NCBI GenBank assembly: GCA_028708105.1
Contig: JAQVZR010000050.1
Span: 1 to 8,848, forward strand
Length of the DNA: 8,848 nt
Origin: Desulfoplanes sp.
Lineage (GTDB): Bacteria > Desulfobacterota > Desulfovibrionia > Desulfovibrionales > Desulfomicrobiaceae
Direction of reading: 5' to 3'
Positions 6,679 to 8,848 of the stretch are shown in pieces (positions within the stretch are counted from its first letter, which is position 1; every line of letters begins with the position of its first letter). Both the position numbers and the translations under genes were made by a program. Under the pieces are notes generated by a model. The model did not search any database and was not told the origin of the DNA. It was given only the letters and a program-made list of their open reading frames with translations.

Positions 6679-7965
6679 TCAGTACATCCGGTAAAAGATA
6701 ATCCCTGCCATCGCAATAACGAACATGCAGGCAAAGCTCATAGCCCATGGCCATTTGGGGGGGGCGAGTGTTGGTTCCAACGAGGAGGAGGTCGGATTTT
6801 TGTCTTCAGGGAGGTGCTGACGGTTATCTTGTATCTCTTCGATTGTATGATCCTTTTGCAGCTTGTTCATTTTTTGTTTGAGACGCAGATAGTGCTCTTT
6901 CATCCTTGCATACTGGACCAGAGTTGCATTGGCGGTCATTCTCTCCTGATTGATCAGTTCTTTGAGTGTTCGGATAATGTCATCTTTAAACGATGTCGCC
7001 CGGTGTTCATTTTCTTCGATCTGCCACTGGACCTGGAGCGTAAGTTTTTCAACCTGTTTTTCGAGATTACGGATGCGCGAGAACAGGCTTTGATCTGGGT
7101 ATTCATCCGGCGGGTGGATGTGGTCTTCAGGCTCTGAGAATTTCTGCTCCTGCATCTGCAGGCCGATTCCGCCCTTGTCCGCAACAACCTGGTCAATAAT
7201 TTCGGTCGAGATGTTCTGCAATTCATCGGCAAATCCATACACCAGGGCGGCATCGCACAAAAGATTGATTGACCGGGGTACCCCGCCTGAAAATGTATAA
7301 ATTTTTTCAATAGATTCCGGGGTAAAAAGACCGGCATTTCCCCCCGCCTGTTCAATCCGGTAGGCAATGTAATGGGATACTTCTTCTTTGGAAAGGGGAC
7401 CTAGGTGGTAGTTGACGGCGATGCGCTGCGTCAGCTGAGCCATTTCGGGACTTTTGATTTTGATCTTCAGTTCCGGCTGACCGACGAGCATGATCTGCAA
7501 AAGCATTTGTGATTCGCTTTGCAGGTTGGAAAGCATACGCACTTCTTCCAATACTTCCGTAGAAAGATTCTGGGCCTCGTCAATAATGATCAGGACTTTT
7601 CGTTGACGAGCATATTGGGCGATAAGAAATGCATTCAAGAGATCAAGATTTTTTGATTTGTTATTTCTCTCTGGGGTTAGTTCATATTCGGAAAGAATCA
7701 TTTCAATGAGTTGATCGCCAGAAATTTGTGTATTGAAAATGACGGCCACTTCCATGTCCTGGTCGATTTGACGCAGAATATGACGGATCAGGGTTGTTTT
7801 TCCTGTCCCGATATCTCCTGTCAGGAGAATAAATCCTAGATTTTCAGCGATCCCATACTGCAGGTAGGTAAGAGCCAGCTGGTGTTTGGAAGTCATGTAC
7901 AGACAGTCCGGATTGGGCACGATACTGAAAGGCTTGCAGGAAAATCCGTAAAATTTTTTGTACAT
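6679..7965 (-). CDS. ExeA-family ATPase, C-terminal membrane anchor (EPS-type)
   Basis: A 428-residue AAA+ ATPase of the ExeA/GspA family, closest in character to the ATPase that accompanies XrtA/PEP-CTERM EPS loci. The N-terminal MYKKFYGFSCKPFSIVPNP matches the family's opening signature. Walker A GDIGTGKTT is at 50-58 and Walker B VLIIIDEAQ at about 124-132. The ATPase domain ends near residue 270 (GGVPRSINLLCDAAL). A charged helical region with coiled-coil character (about 295-378) and a Pro/Ser linker follow. One hydrophobic segment at 405-424 (WPWAMSFACMF onward) ends four residues before the C-terminus. The protein is therefore likely a cytoplasmic ATPase tethered by its tail, whereas ExeA carries a periplasmic peptidoglycan-binding domain after its membrane helix. 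The ribosome binding site is weak (AAGGGC, about 11 nt upstream). The kinase gene ends 18 nt upstream, so the two are probably cotranscribed. A role in polysaccharide export or assembly is inferred from context. Confidence 0.87.
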   Translation of the reverse strand: MYKKFYGFSCKPFSIVPNPDCLYMTSKHQLALTYLQYGIAENLGFILLTGDIGTGKTTLIRHILRQIDQDMEVAVIFNTQISGDQLIEMILSEYELTPERNNKSKNLDLLNAFLIAQYARQRKVLIIIDEAQNLSTEVLEEVRMLSNLQSESQMLLQIMLVGQPELKIKIKSPEMAQLTQRIAVNYHLGPLSKEEVSHYIAYRIEQAGGNAGLFTPESIEKIYTFSGGVPRSINLLCDAALVYGFADELQNISTEIIDQVVADKGGIGLQMQEQKFSEPEDHIHPPDEYPDQSLFSRIRNLEKQVEKLTLQVQWQIEENEHRATSFKDDIIRTLKELINQERMTANATLVQYARMKEHYLRLKQKMNKLQKDHTIEEIQDNRQHLPEDKNPTSSSLEPTLAPPKWPWAMSFACMFVIAMAGIIFYRMY

Positions 7966-7983
7966 GGCGGGTTTTGCCCTTGT

Positions 7984-8793
7984 TCAATGTGTGTATGCGG
8001 CCTTGTTCATCACCAGACCTACAATTTCCTTGTCCCCGAGCATTTCGATAGCCTTTTGAATTTTTTCTTTGGGGGCGCGATCAGCCTCGACCACGAGAAT
8101 GATCGCATCTACATATGAAGAAAAAATAAGGGCATCGGGATTATCCACCAAAGACGGACAATCAAAGATCACATATCGGTCCGTATATCTCGTTTTAAGT
8201 TCGCGGACCAATGACTGCATTTTTGGGGTTCCCAAGAGGTCGGTTGATCCCTGATTGCTTTGCCCGGCAGGTAGGACGACGATATCCTGCATGCCTTCGG
8301 GATGTATGAGCAGGGAGTCCAGAGGAGTGTCCTTGACCAAATAGTCCGTAAGACCGGCATGGCGTTCCAATCCAAGGTAGGTGCTGATATCTGGACTGCG
8401 CAGGTCCATATCGACAAGCAGAGCGGTTTGCTGAGCGTGTCTCGCAAAGCTCAGAGAAAGATTGATGGCCGTCGTTGTTTTGCCTTCGTTCGGCGTGGCA
8501 CTGGTGATCATCAGTGTTGTTTTGCCCTGATCTTTTGTCTTGGACATGATTTTTGTCCGTAACAGGCTATACGTATCAATGAGCTTAGGATCATCGAGGG
8601 CCGTGAGTATTCTGAATCGTTCCAGGTCGCGGTGGACACTCGGAATTACTTTGGTTTTGGTGTACACAATGGGTTCATGCGCAGCAGTCCTTTGTGCATG
8701 GTTGTCGTGAAAGAGGGGCGCACGAAGCATTTCTGCAGGGGTATGTTCATGTTCCAGTTTTGCTTTTTCTAGAGCTTTAGCAATTTTGCTCAT
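7984..8793 (-). CDS. CpsD/CapB-type tyrosine autokinase (EPS biosynthesis)
   Basis: A bacterial tyrosine kinase (BY-kinase) cytoplasmic module of 269 residues. It would pair with a chain-length-determinant membrane protein and control polysaccharide polymerisation and export. The opening MSKIAKALEKAK is typical of XrtA-associated kinases. Walker A is SATPNEGKTTT (98-108), Walker A' is LLVDMDLRSP (125-134), and the distal Walker B is YVIFDCPS (207-214). The VLPAG segment at 173-177 is also family-typical. The usual C-terminal tyrosine cluster is absent: only Y267 lies near the end (AAYTH). The autophosphorylation site is therefore unclear, and a purely MinD/ParA-like role remains possible. No strong ribosome binding site precedes the ATG, but the start overlaps an upstream stop (ATGA), which suggests translational coupling. 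The ATPase gene follows after 18 nt. No glycosyltransferase or exosortase gene is in view. Confidence 0.88.
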   Translation of the reverse strand: MSKIAKALEKAKLEHEHTPAEMLRAPLFHDNHAQRTAAHEPIVYTKTKVIPSVHRDLERFRILTALDDPKLIDTYSLLRTKIMSKTKDQGKTTLMITSATPNEGKTTTAINLSLSFARHAQQTALLVDMDLRSPDISTYLGLERHAGLTDYLVKDTPLDSLLIHPEGMQDIVVLPAGQSNQGSTDLLGTPKMQSLVRELKTRYTDRYVIFDCPSLVDNPDALIFSSYVDAIILVVEADRAPKEKIQKAIEMLGDKEIVGLVMNKAAYTH

Positions 8794-8848
8794 GTGATAC
8801 TCGTTGGCTTGGGATGAAAGAACGTGGGGTAGAGCCGCCGAACAAACC
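8790..8848 (-). CDS. 3' end of an upstream gene (partial), possibly EPS-related
   Basis: One minus-strand frame is open from the window edge and ends in TGA overlapping the kinase start as ATGA. Only 18 residues are visible (ending HPKPTSIT), too few to name. In related loci this position often holds the chain-length-determinant (Wzz-like) protein. The overlap and the lack of a ribosome binding site for the kinase favour a real coupled gene, but another frame is also open. Confidence 0.35.
   Translation of the reverse strand, partial: FVRRLYPTFFHPKPTSIT

Noticed and set aside
1..8848. CRISPR array, tRNA/rRNA genes, insertion sequences
   Set aside because: I saw no regularly spaced repeats, tRNA-like cloverleaf, rRNA segment, transposase or terminal inverted repeats anywhere in the window.

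Overview
The window reads as a chromosomal segment of a Gram-negative, anaerobic-type bacterium. The closest fit is a sulfate-reducer-like member of the Desulfobacterota. That is inferred from the combination of NiFe-hydrogenase nickel-insertion genes, an AmmeMemoRadiSam-type radical SAM gene, a sigma-54 activator and an exopolysaccharide (EPS)-type tyrosine kinase/ATPase pair. No marker gene fixes the taxonomy.

Left part (1-2345, all minus strand): a radical SAM gene of the AmmeMemoRadiSam family (amrS-like), then hypA and hypB. HypA and HypB deliver nickel to NiFe hydrogenases. The genes are read from right to left, with a 186-nt gap between amrS and hypA and a 116-nt gap between hypA and hypB.

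Middle part (2346-5160): a strong hairpin terminator separates amrS from a 673-residue secreted protein on the minus strand. This protein has a signal peptide, a fibronectin-III-like domain and six roughly 90-residue H-type-lectin-like repeats, each with one conserved H-x-x-E. Upstream of it lies a well-spaced sigma-54 (-24/-12) promoter motif. The roughly 580 nt between it and the divergent regulator hold this promoter, a direct repeat that could be an enhancer site, an inverted repeat and a possible promoter for the regulator.

Right part (5161-8848): a sigma-54-dependent activator (plus strand) with an intact AAA+ domain, but a receiver domain lacking the phosphoacceptor Asp, the Thr/Ser and the Lys. 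Converging on it is a minus-strand pair: a CpsD/CapB-type tyrosine autokinase followed by an ExeA-family ATPase with a coiled coil and a C-terminal membrane anchor. These two resemble the kinase/ATPase pair of exosortase (XrtA)-type EPS clusters. The kinase start overlaps the stop of an apparent upstream gene that is cut off by the window edge.

Working model (inference): a phosphorylation-independent enhancer-binding protein drives RpoN-dependent expression of a secreted multi-lectin matrix protein, beside EPS assembly genes. The hydrogenase-maturation and amrS genes form a separate unit beyond the terminator.
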